Shown: positions 40,918 through 49,191 of the stretch, piece after piece
Layout of the letters: every line of letters starts with the position of its first letter
How positions within the stretch are numbered: the first letter of the stretch is position 1
Assembly: GCA_045636385.1 (NCBI GenBank)
Contig: JAZTXK010000030.1
Location: 1-64,000 of the forward strand
Length of the DNA stretch: 64,000 nt
Direction of reading: 5' to 3'
Source: CAG-390 sp045636385
GTDB lineage: Bacteria > Bacillota > Clostridia > Oscillospirales > CAG-272
Translations under genes and position numbers: made by a program
The notes under the pieces: generated by a model
Databases searched by the model: none
The model's input: the letters and a program-made list of their open reading frames with translations, nothing else
What the model was told of the DNA's origin: nothing

Positions 40918-43900
40918 TTGAATTATAAGACTCAAAATGACGAAACCCTCGTGATGCTGACGCTTGCGGGCGACGGGGAAGCATTCGAAGCACTTGTGCT
41001 CCGACATCAGAATGCCGTCATCGGTGCGGCGGCTTCGGTTACGCACAATCGCTTTATGGCAGAGGATGCCTCGCAGGATGCATTCGTCACCGCGTGGATG
41101 AAGCTCGATAGCCTCTCCGAACCCTCAAAATTTCTCGCCTGGGTATGCAAGATCGCAATGTTCAGCGCGAAGAACACCGTCCGCCGTTACCGCCCGTTCG
41201 CACCGATCGAGGATATTGAAAAGTACGCGGACGTCACCGACTACTCGCAGGATCCCGCCGAACTCTACGCGATCTCCGAGGAAAAGGAGGAGCTTCACCG
41301 CACCGTCCTCTCGCTCCCCGAGCGGGTTCGGCGCGTGATCACGCTCCACTACTTCGAGGAGCTTTCGGTTACCGAGATAGCCGAAAAAATGCAAATTTCG
41401 GTCGGCACCGTCAAATCACAGCTCTTTGAGGGCAGACGAAAATTGAGAAAGGAACTTTGTGCAATGAATGAAAAGGCAAACGACACTCTCGTAGAGAGAG
41501 TAATGAAAAAGGTCGAGGAGCTGGAGCTCTGGCAGATCAAAAACGATAAAAGCGGCTTCGGGTCGGTCTATTCCGAGGTGCTCGCCGAAGTTGAAAACCT
41601 TCCCGAATGCAAGGATAAGTACCACGCCCTCGCCGACGTCCTCGCGCGCGGCTGGTGGTGGCTCCCCGGCAAGAAAAACGAGGAACTCTTCGCCCGCATC
41701 AAGGAAGCGGCACTGATCGGTAAAAATGATGAGATAATGCGGTTTATCATACTGCGTGAGGCATCGGGGAAGAGCACGGACAAGCGCGCGGACTTTATCC
41801 GTGGCGAGCAGATCCCCGAGCTTGAGAAGGCGGGCTTCGTCGGTGCGCTTGCATTTGCCCACTTCCGCCTCGGATACAGAGATATGATGGATAAGAAATA
41901 TGAGGAAAGCCGTGAGTCCTTCGGAAAGGCGCTCTCGCTCGTCGGTACGGACGACATGGTGCATGCTCTCGCATCAAACGCGCTCATATTCCTTGATAGA
42001 ATGGCAGAAGGATTCGGAGATGCGGACAAACATGATTACCGCATCGACGTCAACGCAAACAAACTGAAGATCATAGACGGTGAGCCAAGATTCTGGAATA
42101 ACGACGTCTTTGACGCGGGTTGGATGAATTCGGGCGCAAATATGGACAGTAAGCTTTTCGAAGCTGCGGGCGCTTGCGACGGTTATTTCTTCTCCGATCT
42201 TGCCGTCGCCGAGAGCTACACGGCAAGCGACGGCTCGACTCTCACCTATATTTCTGACAAAGAGCACGTCGAAGTTCCCGCAGGAGTTTTTGAGGACTGC
42301 CAAGTCTGGGAGTCGAAGGTCTATAAAAGCTGGGAGGGCACAACCTATTTCAGAGTTTATTACAAGGAAGGCGTCGGAATCGTCAAATACGAGAACAGAC
42401 TCGACGGTATCATCGATACGGCTTACCTTACCTCTTATGAAATAAAAGGCGGCTCGGGTATTCTTCCTCTCGCTGTCGGCAACAAGTGGGAATATTCACT
42501 TGACGCAAAGCCCGAACATCTCAAAACGCTTGACCGATACGTGGTCACTCACTTTGATGGAGAAAGCGCCATTATCTCGGGTTACAACGAAGCCGAACGC
42601 TTGGGTTACGACGAGTCATCATGGCTTGAGATGATCGAATACGTAAGGAACAACTATTTCAAGCAGGACGAAAAGGGTAACTATCACGTTTGCGACGTTT
42701 ATAGGCAGATCGATCTCACCGAAAAACTCGCAGTCACGCCGATGGAAAAGCTTCACAGCCGTGTCGCCGCATCTGTCGCCAGGCGTATTCTTGACACCAA
42801 TGATACTCTGCACCCCGATACGAAAGTCATGGGGCATTGGAATTTCTTCAAAAAGTCGGCTCTGCACGAATCAAACGGCGAATATACGCTGACTTATGAC
42901 AGCCGCTTCTCGTTTGAGCTCAAGCGCGGAAGCGCCGGGAATGCAGTTGACGGTCTGCTCTTCAACCATATGTACGGTATTTTGCAGGATGCGACCAAAT
43001 GCCTTTGGTCGGATACTTGGGTCATCGGTGCAACTCCCGTTGTAGAATATGACTCATACGGTGAAAAGCACATCAAGACGACGATATCCGTCGAGGATGG
43101 CGGAATCATCACTACAAAGGCGGGTACGTTTGATAATTGTATCAAGCTCTCGCTCAAAATCGACGGTATGAGGGACGGATGGTCGTACCGTGGAGGAAAC
43201 AAGGAATACTACTTTGCCGAGGGAATCGGCATCGTCCGCACTGTCAACGAATACGCAAGCGGAACGAAAAACGCGGTTTATGAGCTTTCGTTCTACGAGG
43301 GTGTCGGCAAAGGATATATGCCCTTTGAGGACGGAATGGTGCGCTTCTATGAGGCGGTCAACCTCACGGACGGATACTACGGCGCTGTGGAATACACTTA
43401 TATGCGTAACGAGGATGGCGGCATCAACGTCTTTGAGGATATGACGGGTATCCGCAATATCCCCGCTCCTGTGACGGAATACGAATTCGTCGAGCGCGAG
43501 GTAATCGAGGAACAGATCTGGGATGAAAAGAAACTACCCGAGGCGCGTCTGCGTAATGCCGCAAACAATCTTCAGCTTATGCTTCACTTCCTTTCGCGCA
43601 ACAGCCGCTCATGGAAATACGCGCCGAGGGGCAGAGCGTGGGCAAAATACCGCATCAAGATGATAGAAAATATGCTCCTGACCGATGAGGGCGAGATCGC
43701 TCCTGCGTGGCTCGGTGTTTATGCCGATATGCACTTTATGGCGGCTTGCACTACATTCGGATGCAAAAAGCCCGAGCTTAAGGACGAGGCTTACGCTTAT
43801 CTCGAGCGTGCGTTCGAGCTTGCGCCTCGGTGGTTTAAGATCGCGGACGGTACGCTTCTCGATGTAGGCGACAGCGAAATTTACGGAGGCATCAAGCTCA

Positions 43901-44109
43901 AAAAGGGAGAGGAGAGTGTACTTATCTTACCCGACGGCACACGCGAAGCCTACGACAGCGAGTGGTTTGTCAATCTGATGAATCCCGCACGCTTCTATAA
44001 CGCTATGATCGCTCCGAAGGGTTGGGAATGGTTCAACTCGGCTCGCGATGATGAGAGATATAAGGAGTACGTCGAGCGGGCGAGAGAGCTGATGGAGAAG
44101 TATAGCTGA
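40918..44109 (+). CDS. ECF-type sigma factor fused to an 850-residue C-terminal region (TTG start)
   Basis: A 1063-residue protein. The first about 185 residues are an ECF sigma factor: LRHQNAVIGAAASVTHNRFM and AEDASQDAFVTAW in region 2, LPERVRRVITLHYFEELSVT and GTVKSQLFEGRRKLRKEL in region 4. The rest has helical TPR-like stretches (about 190-350), then at least two similar beta modules of the type VPAGVFEDCQVWESKVYKSWEGT and TKAGTFDNCIKLSLKIDGM, each ending in a GVGIVKYE/GIGIVRTVNE motif (DUF3108-like pattern), then more helices. No membrane helix. AAAGGAG lies eight bases before a TTG at 40918, a better start than the upstream ATG at 40813, which is too close to the promoter. The extension probably regulates the sigma domain (inference). 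Confidence 0.85.
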   Translation: MNYKTQNDETLVMLTLAGDGEAFEALVLRHQNAVIGAAASVTHNRFMAEDASQDAFVTAWMKLDSLSEPSKFLAWVCKIAMFSAKNTVRRYRPFAPIEDIEKYADVTDYSQDPAELYAISEEKEELHRTVLSLPERVRRVITLHYFEELSVTEIAEKMQISVGTVKSQLFEGRRKLRKELCAMNEKANDTLVERVMKKVEELELWQIKNDKSGFGSVYSEVLAEVENLPECKDKYHALADVLARGWWWLPGKKNEELFARIKEAALIGKNDEIMRFIILREASGKSTDKRADFIRGEQIPELEKAGFVGALAFAHFRLGYRDMMDKKYEESRESFGKALSLVGTDDMVHALASNALIFLDRMAEGFGDADKHDYRIDVNANKLKIIDGEPRFWNNDVFDAGWMNSGANMDSKLFEAAGACDGYFFSDLAVAESYTASDGSTLTYISDKEHVEVPAGVFEDCQVWESKVYKSWEGTTYFRVYYKEGVGIVKYENRLDGIIDTAYLTSYEIKGGSGILPLAVGNKWEYSLDAKPEHLKTLDRYVVTHFDGESAIISGYNEAERLGYDESSWLEMIEYVRNNYFKQDEKGNYHVCDVYRQIDLTEKLAVTPMEKLHSRVAASVARRILDTNDTLHPDTKVMGHWNFFKKSALHESNGEYTLTYDSRFSFELKRGSAGNAVDGLLFNHMYGILQDATKCLWSDTWVIGATPVVEYDSYGEKHIKTTISVEDGGIITTKAGTFDNCIKLSLKIDGMRDGWSYRGGNKEYYFAEGIGIVRTVNEYASGTKNAVYELSFYEGVGKGYMPFEDGMVRFYEAVNLTDGYYGAVEYTYMRNEDGGINVFEDMTGIRNIPAPVTEYEFVEREVIEEQIWDEKKLPEARLRNAANNLQLMLHFLSRNSRSWKYAPRGRAWAKYRIKMIENMLLTDEGEIAPAWLGVYADMHFMAACTTFGCKKPELKDEAYAYLERAFELAPRWFKIADGTLLDVGDSEIYGGIKLKKGEESVLILPDGTREAYDSEWFVNLMNPARFYNAMIAPKGWEWFNSARDDERYKEYVERARELMEKYS

Positions 44110-44130
44110 CAAATTCCGTTGATATTAATG

Positions 44131-44160
44131 AAAGAATCCGAGCCGTGGCTCGGATTCTTT
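44131..44160. terminator. Bidirectional intrinsic terminator
   Basis: AAAGAATCCGAGCC-GT-GGCTCGGATTCTTT between the sigma fusion and the convergent hydrolase operon. Confidence 0.87.
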
Positions 44161-44164
44161 ATAA

Positions 44165-44956
44165 TTATAACTTATCGTGCTTGATCCCCGAATTAATGAA
44201 CCCAACCTGCTTGAAGTCCTTCGGGTTATGGCGGATTATGTAGTCGATATAGGAATCGACGAGCTCGGCGGTGAAGAGGTATCCGTCGGGGGTCATGTGG
44301 CCGTGGAGGAAGAAACGCTCGTGGAATTCCTTGCCGTAAAGCGGGCCGTATTTGTAGAGGTCGATGACGTATGAGTTATCGAAAAGCTCCGCCATTTTGT
44401 AAAGCAGATCGATCATTGCGTGGGTTATCTCCTCGCGGTCGGCTCTGTCGGAGCGCGGGAAGGTTACGAAGAAGAATTTTGCCTCGGGGCTGATCTCCTT
44501 GTAGCGGCTGACGATCGCGCCGTAATATCCGGCGAAGGTTTCCTTGTTATTGCGCCAATCCGAGAGGTCGATGTCCTCGATCGAGCCGAGCTCCCACTTC
44601 TTGTTGTAGAGATCGTTGACTCCCAGAGCGATAACGTACGCCTGACAAGCCTTATCCTTGTCCCAGAAGCCGCGGGACTCGGCAAAGGACTCAATATACA
44701 CCTTTGCGGTCATGCCGCCCTTGGAGAAATTATAAGCCTTGAGGCCGTTCTTGCGCGCGATAAACTGACCCCAGGAGTAGTCGTAGAGGTCGTGATAATG
44801 CGCCTTGCCCGCCTCGTCGCGCGTTTCAAACTCGCCCGAGGAAAGGCTGTCGCCGATGAAACCGATAGTTCTGAATATGCTTGTTCTGCTGTAACCCTCG
44901 ACGAGTCTGTCAAGCGGCTGTTCGTTTTCGGGGTAGAGATAATTGTTCCAGTCCAT
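44165..44956 (-). CDS. SGNH/GDSL-family hydrolase
   Basis: A 263-residue cytoplasmic SGNH hydrolase. Block I GDSLSSGEF (Ser37), Gly in GGMTAKVY, Asn in LGVNDLY and His in HMTPDGY give the four family residues. It probably removes acyl groups from a sugar or lipid. Last gene of a four-gene operon, 11 bases after the histidine phosphatase. Confidence 0.88.
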   Translation of the reverse strand: MDWNNYLYPENEQPLDRLVEGYSRTSIFRTIGFIGDSLSSGEFETRDEAGKAHYHDLYDYSWGQFIARKNGLKAYNFSKGGMTAKVYIESFAESRGFWDKDKACQAYVIALGVNDLYNKKWELGSIEDIDLSDWRNNKETFAGYYGAIVSRYKEISPEAKFFFVTFPRSDRADREEITHAMIDLLYKMAELFDNSYVIDLYKYGPLYGKEFHERFFLHGHMTPDGYLFTAELVDSYIDYIIRHNPKDFKQVGFINSGIKHDKL

Positions 44957-44967
44957 TGTTTTTCTCC

Positions 44968-45531
44968 TTACTGCGGATTTATAAGACCGTTTAGCAGCCA
45001 GCGTCCGTTTTTGAGCTCGAGAATGACGATGGCGCAGTTTGAGCAGACAAAATTGGTTGTATTAACGTTTGCGGAAAAAAGTATTGAGAGAGTTGTACGC
45101 AAAATGCCCGCGTGTGTGAATGCGGCAACGGTGTCGCATTCGAGCGACTTGACTTTGTCGAGAAATTCCGTGGCGCGGGCGCGGAGCTCGGCGTTGCTCT
45201 CACCGCCGAATGCAGTGAAGCCGTCAACAATCAGCTTTCTTTCTTCGGAATCGGCGGGCAGGAAGGGCTGGTGAGCGAGAGAGCCGAGGTTTATTTCACG
45301 CAAAAGCGGGGTGGTTTCGTAAACGCAACCGGGGATGGCGGTTTCTGCGGTCTTCATAGCGCGGATGAGGTCGCTTGAATAGATCTTGTCGAATTTGATA
45401 CCCGAAAGTATCGGTCTGATGCCCTCGGCATCGCGCACACCCTTTTCGGTCAGATTGACCTGCGACCAACCCGTGTAATGACCTGCGAGATTTGTCTCGC
45501 TCTCGCCGTGTCTTATGAGATAAAGCTTCAT
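44968..45531 (-). CDS. Histidine phosphatase superfamily protein
   Basis: A 187-residue branch-1 histidine phosphatase (PGM/alpha-ribazole phosphatase-like). The nucleophile motif is LIRHGES (residues 5-11), and the second His is in FTHAGILRT. It dephosphorylates a small molecule. Its ATG overlaps the stop of the preceding phosphatase gene by four bases. Confidence 0.9.
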   Translation of the reverse strand: MKLYLIRHGESETNLAGHYTGWSQVNLTEKGVRDAEGIRPILSGIKFDKIYSSDLIRAMKTAETAIPGCVYETTPLLREINLGSLAHQPFLPADSEERKLIVDGFTAFGGESNAELRARATEFLDKVKSLECDTVAAFTHAGILRTTLSILFSANVNTTNFVCSNCAIVILELKNGRWLLNGLINPQ

Positions 45532-46334
45532 TTTTTCTTGTATCCTTTGTAGAGATGAACGATGTTGAGGTCTTCTTCCATATCAAGACCGTGCGAGCCG
45601 TTTTCGCCGTCGATCTCGTGACAGCCGTGATCCATCGCGAAGCCGACAAGGACGTTTCTGTGGCTCATGTGACGCTCGACAAGCTCGCAGAACTCGCAGA
45701 AGGCGTGGTCATTGGAGCGAAGCTCGCAGAGAGCCTCGAGTCCCTCGGGAGCTTTCTTGTGCATCACGGAGTCGTAGTTGCCGTTGTAGATGACGATAAG
45801 GTCGTGCTCGTCCTTCATTATCAGCTCGGCAGCCTTGGCGTTGACGGCATCGACACCGCCCTCGGGAAAGAGGAAATAGTCCATATCGCGCTCAAGGAAG
45901 ATGTTGCTCAGGCTCGATTTGCCGTAGGATACGATCGCGCACTTCTTGCCCGCGCGGATTGCGGCGTCGAAGAGCGAATCGATCTTGATGACTGGCTTTT
46001 CGTACTTGCGTATGCCGTGAACGGCGGGCTGTGCGCCCGTATACATCGTACCGAAGCAAACGGGAGTGACCGAGGGCATGACCGAGCAGAGAGGGATCTC
46101 GACGTCGGTGCGTGCCTTCGCACCCTTGCAGAGCTCGGGGTATTTTTCATAAATCCACTGCGCGATCGCATCGGGATTATACATTATAACGCGGTCGGCT
46201 TTTTCGCCGCCGAAAACAGAGTCGATATATGCGGTAAGGTCTGCGTTCGCCGCCGCAGCCTCGCTCGGAGCTTCGATGCCGAGCGCGTAAGCAAGCGCGG
46301 CGCAGATGGTGTCAAGAGAGTTGGGATTATACAT
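45528..46334 (-). CDS. Alkaline-phosphatase-superfamily hydrolase (phosphodiesterase/mutase-like)
   Basis: A 268-residue member of the alkaline phosphatase superfamily. SVTPVCFGTMYTGAQPAVHG carries the candidate Thr nucleophile, YNGNYDSVMHKKAPEG a metal-binding Asp and His, and FAMDHGCHEIDG the Asp-His pair. No signal peptide. The usual N-terminal metal-binding aspartate is not obvious. Third class of phosphoester hydrolase in this operon; substrate unknown. Twelve bases after the EEP gene and overlapping the next gene by four. Confidence 0.82.
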   Translation of the reverse strand: MYNPNSLDTICAALAYALGIEAPSEAAAANADLTAYIDSVFGGEKADRVIMYNPDAIAQWIYEKYPELCKGAKARTDVEIPLCSVMPSVTPVCFGTMYTGAQPAVHGIRKYEKPVIKIDSLFDAAIRAGKKCAIVSYGKSSLSNIFLERDMDYFLFPEGGVDAVNAKAAELIMKDEHDLIVIYNGNYDSVMHKKAPEGLEALCELRSNDHAFCEFCELVERHMSHRNVLVGFAMDHGCHEIDGENGSHGLDMEEDLNIVHLYKGYKKK

Positions 46335-46346
46335 TGTTCTTCCTCC

Positions 46347-47213
46347 TTAAAGTTCAATGTCAACGTAAGCGGGCGAGTGGTCAGAAATCGGATAGTAATA
46401 ATCGGGCGAATAGCGTTCGAAACGCTTGACCGAGCCCTCTTCCTCGCCGATGACGAGAATGTGGTCAATGGCGGTCTTGAAAGGGCGGTCGGAGTAAAAG
46501 GTCTTGAATCCGTCGGGGAAGCAATAGTGATAGCCGACAGCCTCCTCGGCGTAGTCGGTAGCGATATCGTGCGCGTGGCGGAAGCCCTTGGCAAACGCCG
46601 ACTGCACGGCTTTCGAATCGTAACCCGTGTTGAGGTCGCCGACGAGGAAAGCGGGGCAGTTGTATTTCGCACGGAAACGCTCGAGCGCGGTCGTCAGCAT
46701 TTCGATCTGATACTCGCGCGCCTCGTCCGAGTAGGGAAGATAGTTCGGAGGGAGCGGCACGGGCGTTTTTTCGGTCGGTTGATGCTTCCACCAAAGGTGA
46801 GTGGTGGCGAAAATGAAGAGCTTGCCGTCTTCCTTCACGCGGAAAACGCCGATATTGTAAGCCTTCGAGCGCACGTCGTTGAACTTGCCCTCAAAGCCCT
46901 CAATGTGATCGGGATAGGTGCAGAATTCCGAATCAACGAGCTCGAGCTTGTCGGCACGGTAGAAAATGGGCGTGAAGCGACCCCAGATGAGCGTGTAATT
47001 AACGGGTTCGTGCGCCATTCCTTCTTTGAGAATATCAGCCATCAGCGCGGACGCCTCCTGACAGCCGATGACGTCGGGCATTGTTTCGCGCCAGACGCGG
47101 AGCAGCGAGGGCGCGCGCACCTCGGCGGAGCAGTCAAAGCCTTTTTCCTCCCAAGCGGGCGAATTTTTATCTCTGTTCCAGATGTTGTGGGTCATAAGTC
47201 GGATGGTTGACAT
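46347..47213 (-). CDS. Endonuclease/exonuclease/phosphatase family protein
   Basis: A 288-residue EEP-fold hydrolase. Conserved pieces are THNIW, GCQEAS, TTHLWW, VGDLNTGYD and SDHSPAYV, giving the metal-binding Asn, Glu, Asp and the catalytic His. Members cleave phosphoesters in nucleic acids, inositides or sphingomyelin. No export signal. The start at 47213 follows GGAGG by seven bases. First gene of the hydrolase operon. Confidence 0.9.
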   Translation of the reverse strand: MSTIRLMTHNIWNRDKNSPAWEEKGFDCSAEVRAPSLLRVWRETMPDVIGCQEASALMADILKEGMAHEPVNYTLIWGRFTPIFYRADKLELVDSEFCTYPDHIEGFEGKFNDVRSKAYNIGVFRVKEDGKLFIFATTHLWWKHQPTEKTPVPLPPNYLPYSDEAREYQIEMLTTALERFRAKYNCPAFLVGDLNTGYDSKAVQSAFAKGFRHAHDIATDYAEEAVGYHYCFPDGFKTFYSDRPFKTAIDHILVIGEEEGSVKRFERYSPDYYYPISDHSPAYVDIEL

Positions 47214-47241
47214 GGTTGAACCTCCAATGTTTGTTGAGATA

Positions 47242-47270
47242 ATTATAGCATAAAATGGAGAGGATTGCAA
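47242..47270 (-). promoter_or_regulatory. Promoter of the hydrolase operon
   Basis: Minus strand TTGCAA (47265-47270), 17-bp spacer ending TTTTATGC, TATAAT (47242-47247). Confidence 0.78.
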
Positions 47271-47285
47271 GGAAATATAAAAATA

Positions 47286-47309
47286 AAGACCGCCAAAAAC
47301 GACGGTCTT
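47286..47309 (-). terminator. Hairpin between the small RNA and the hydrolase operon
   Basis: AAGACCG/CGGTCTT stem followed on the minus strand by TATTTTTAT; probably a back-up terminator. The same GACCGC stem is used at 32175 and 47955. Confidence 0.6.
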
Positions 47310-47312
47310 ATA

Positions 47313-47458
47313 GATAAAAAACAAAAGCCCCGTTCGGGGCTTTCGGTAAGAACAAAGGATGGGCGGTGTATCCATCATCTCAGGTACTTCGGGAAGAAGT
47401 GCGTCGGGAACCATTTCCGACCTCAATGTTGCTTACGGAATAAGTATAATCTCATTCC
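47313..47458 (-). ncRNA. Free-standing structured small RNA, family not recognised
   Basis: About 145 bases with its own promoter and terminator and no open frame. From the 5' end: hairpin GGAATGAG/CTTATTCC; a long-range stem GTAAGCAACA with TGTTCTTAC (one bulged C); inside it hairpins GTCGG/CCGAC, ACTTC/GAAGT and GATGG/CCATC; then the terminator AAAGCCCCG-AA-CGGGGCTTTT and a T-run. It is thus a multi-branched fold. A CTGAGA occurs but the rest of a TPP riboswitch is absent. It is not tmRNA, SRP RNA or RNase P. It could be a trans-acting regulator. Confidence 0.7.
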
Positions 47459-47464
47459 AAGTAC

Positions 47465-47493
47465 ATTATACCATATACAAATAAAATTGTCAA
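47465..47493 (-). promoter_or_regulatory. Promoter of the small RNA
   Basis: Minus strand TTGACA (47488-47493), 17-bp spacer with extended TGG, TATAAT (47465-47470). Both boxes match consensus. Confidence 0.87.
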
Positions 47494-47509
47494 GCGGTTG
47501 GAAAACTTT

Positions 47510-47878
47510 TTATTTGAATTTAATTAATCTTCCGCTGTGAATTCTGCGTTCTAATTTTGAGCTTTGTACTGTATACATAGTTGAAACGTATAAAATATCC
47601 GCAGAATGATCTACCTTAATGCCGATTAAAACGTTATCGTCATATTGCTTTATCAATTCGATGGACGAATCTTTTTCATTTGGGTTGATTCCGATATAAT
47701 CCGGATTGTTTATAATATCGGAAATGCGGTCTAAATATTGTAAGCAATCCTGATGGTTTCTTTTGATAAGATGTGTTTGCAGTCCAACAGAGCGAAAAAT
47801 ATGGGTTTGAGTAATATCGATATTCAATAGATTATTAAATTCTTTATTATATTCACCAACGTGAATGAGCTTTTTCAT
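47510..47878 (-). CDS. PBECR-like (Barnase/EndoU/colicin/RelE-fold) nuclease-domain protein
   Basis: A 122-residue protein that looks like the PBECR domains of phage and polymorphic-toxin origin: HLIKRNHQDCLQYLDRISDI, NPDYIGINPNEKDSSIEL, DNVLIGIKVD, YVSTMYTVQSSKLERRI and a final SGRLIKF. The conserved His, Arg/Lys and Ser are there. The domain is predicted to be an RNase; here it stands alone, with no antitoxin beside it. The AT-rich codon use differs from neighbours. It has a good promoter but a weak ribosome site (AAGAAG). Confidence 0.65.
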   Translation of the reverse strand: MKKLIHVGEYNKEFNNLLNIDITQTHIFRSVGLQTHLIKRNHQDCLQYLDRISDIINNPDYIGINPNEKDSSIELIKQYDDNVLIGIKVDHSADILYVSTMYTVQSSKLERRIHSGRLIKFK

Positions 47879-47912
47879 AGTTGTTCTTCTTTGCGAGCAT
47901 AGGATTTTTTAT

Positions 47913-47941
47913 ATTATATCACAAAACGGCAAGGATTGCAA
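47913..47941 (-). promoter_or_regulatory. Promoter of the PBECR-like gene
   Basis: Minus strand TTGCAA (47936-47941), 17-bp spacer with extended TGA, TATAAT (47913-47918). Confidence 0.75.
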
Positions 47942-47951
47942 GGAAATAAAG

Positions 47952-47978
47952 AAAAAAGACCGCACGATGGCGGTCTTT
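47952..47978 (-). terminator. Intrinsic terminator after the leucine-rich lipoprotein
   Basis: Minus strand AAAGACCGC/GCGGTCTTT with a TTTTTTC tail, eight bases after the stop codon. Confidence 0.87.
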
Positions 47979-47985
47979 AAAAGTT

Positions 47986-49116
47986 TTATTGCGAAGTTTC
48001 GGGCGTAACCGTGAGCGTTCCTCCGATACAGTGGACGGTTATGTTTAACGTCTTTTTCGCCCAATCGTTGTGCTTCTCAATGGCATCCCACTCTGCGATT
48101 GTTCCGTCATAATTAATATTAATCACTGCTTTACCGCAGTCGCGGAAGATACTTCCATTGATGCTCGTCACGCTTTTCGGGATATGAACGCTGTCGAGCT
48201 TGGCACAGCCCTCGAAAGCGTAAAAGTCTATCAAGGTCACGCCGTCGGGTATCTCGACGGTAGTAAGCTGATCGCAGTCCGTGAATATGCCGATTGAAAG
48301 CGATTTGAGATTCTTCGGGAGGGTGATATATTCGATCGCGGCATAGGCGAATGCATTACGACCGATATCGGTAATGCCGTCAGGAAGATTGATGGATTTG
48401 AGTGCCCAGCAGGTAGAGAATGCATTGTCACCGATAAAGGTTACTCCAAGCGGGAGAGATATCGTTTCAATAAGCTCGCAAGAAACAAACGCGCCGCTAC
48501 CTATCGAAGTTACACCCTCGGGGATCTCGATCGCTTCGAGAGCTTTGCATCCTCGGAAAAGTCCGTCTGCAATTTCTGTCAGGTTCTTTGACAAAGTAAT
48601 GCTTTTGAGCTTGGTGCAATCTTGAAAAGCAGCTGTTCCTATGCTTTTTACGCTGTCGGGAACAGAGAGTGTTCTGATTGCATTACATCCATTAAAAGCC
48701 GAATCACCGATTTCCTCAAGCCCGTCCGAAAGATTTACGGTTTTAAGCGAAAGACAACGGTAAAATGCCTCGCTGCCTATCATTTTAACGCTTGCAGGAA
48801 TCGTGACCGAGCTGATTTTTGAGAGGTTATAGAATGCTTTATCGGCTATGGCAGTAACGGGAAGATCTTTGTATTCGGCGGGAATGACGATCTCTCTGTC
48901 GCTGCATTCACCAATTCCAGAAACGGCATACACGCCGCCGATATCGGTGTATTTCAATCCTTCCGAATATGCCGCGGGCGCGTCCGTGGCTTCTTCAATT
49001 TCGAAGGTCTCGGGCGGCTCGGTGGTTTCAGCAGAGATTTCTCCGTGATCACAAGAAGTAAACAGAGAAAGAATGAGGCAAAGTAGGACTGTCAAAAATC
49101 TTCTTGTGTGCTTCAT
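47986..49116 (-). CDS. BspA-like leucine-rich-repeat lipoprotein
   Basis: A 376-residue surface lipoprotein. Signal peptide with TSC at the lipobox (MKHTRRFLTVLLCLILSL ... FTSCD), an acidic TTEPPE linker, then about ten BspA/LRR_5 repeats of 23 residues (IGSEAFYRCLSLKTVNLSDG type) to about residue 340, and a strand-rich tail (INYDGTIAEWDAI). The repeat type is the same as in the giant subtilase. AAAGGAG precedes the ATG. Probably a host- or ligand-binding surface protein. Confidence 0.88.
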   Translation of the reverse strand: MKHTRRFLTVLLCLILSLFTSCDHGEISAETTEPPETFEIEEATDAPAAYSEGLKYTDIGGVYAVSGIGECSDREIVIPAEYKDLPVTAIADKAFYNLSKISSVTIPASVKMIGSEAFYRCLSLKTVNLSDGLEEIGDSAFNGCNAIRTLSVPDSVKSIGTAAFQDCTKLKSITLSKNLTEIADGLFRGCKALEAIEIPEGVTSIGSGAFVSCELIETISLPLGVTFIGDNAFSTCWALKSINLPDGITDIGRNAFAYAAIEYITLPKNLKSLSIGIFTDCDQLTTVEIPDGVTLIDFYAFEGCAKLDSVHIPKSVTSINGSIFRDCGKAVININYDGTIAEWDAIEKHNDWAKKTLNITVHCIGGTLTVTPETSQ

Positions 49117-49147
49117 GGTGTACTCCTTTCAATGGGTTTGTATTGCT

Positions 49148-49176
49148 ATTAAACTATAGTTTTTAGTATTTGTCAA
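49148..49176 (-). promoter_or_regulatory. Promoter of the leucine-rich lipoprotein
   Basis: Minus strand TTGACA (49171-49176), 17-bp spacer, TTTAAT (49148-49153). Confidence 0.65.
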
Positions 49177-49191
49177 TAGGCAATATAATTA

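Noticed and set aside
47313..47458. TPP riboswitch, because of a CTGAGA motif
   Set aside because: The second conserved TPP block is missing, the fold differs and there is no thiamine gene downstream.
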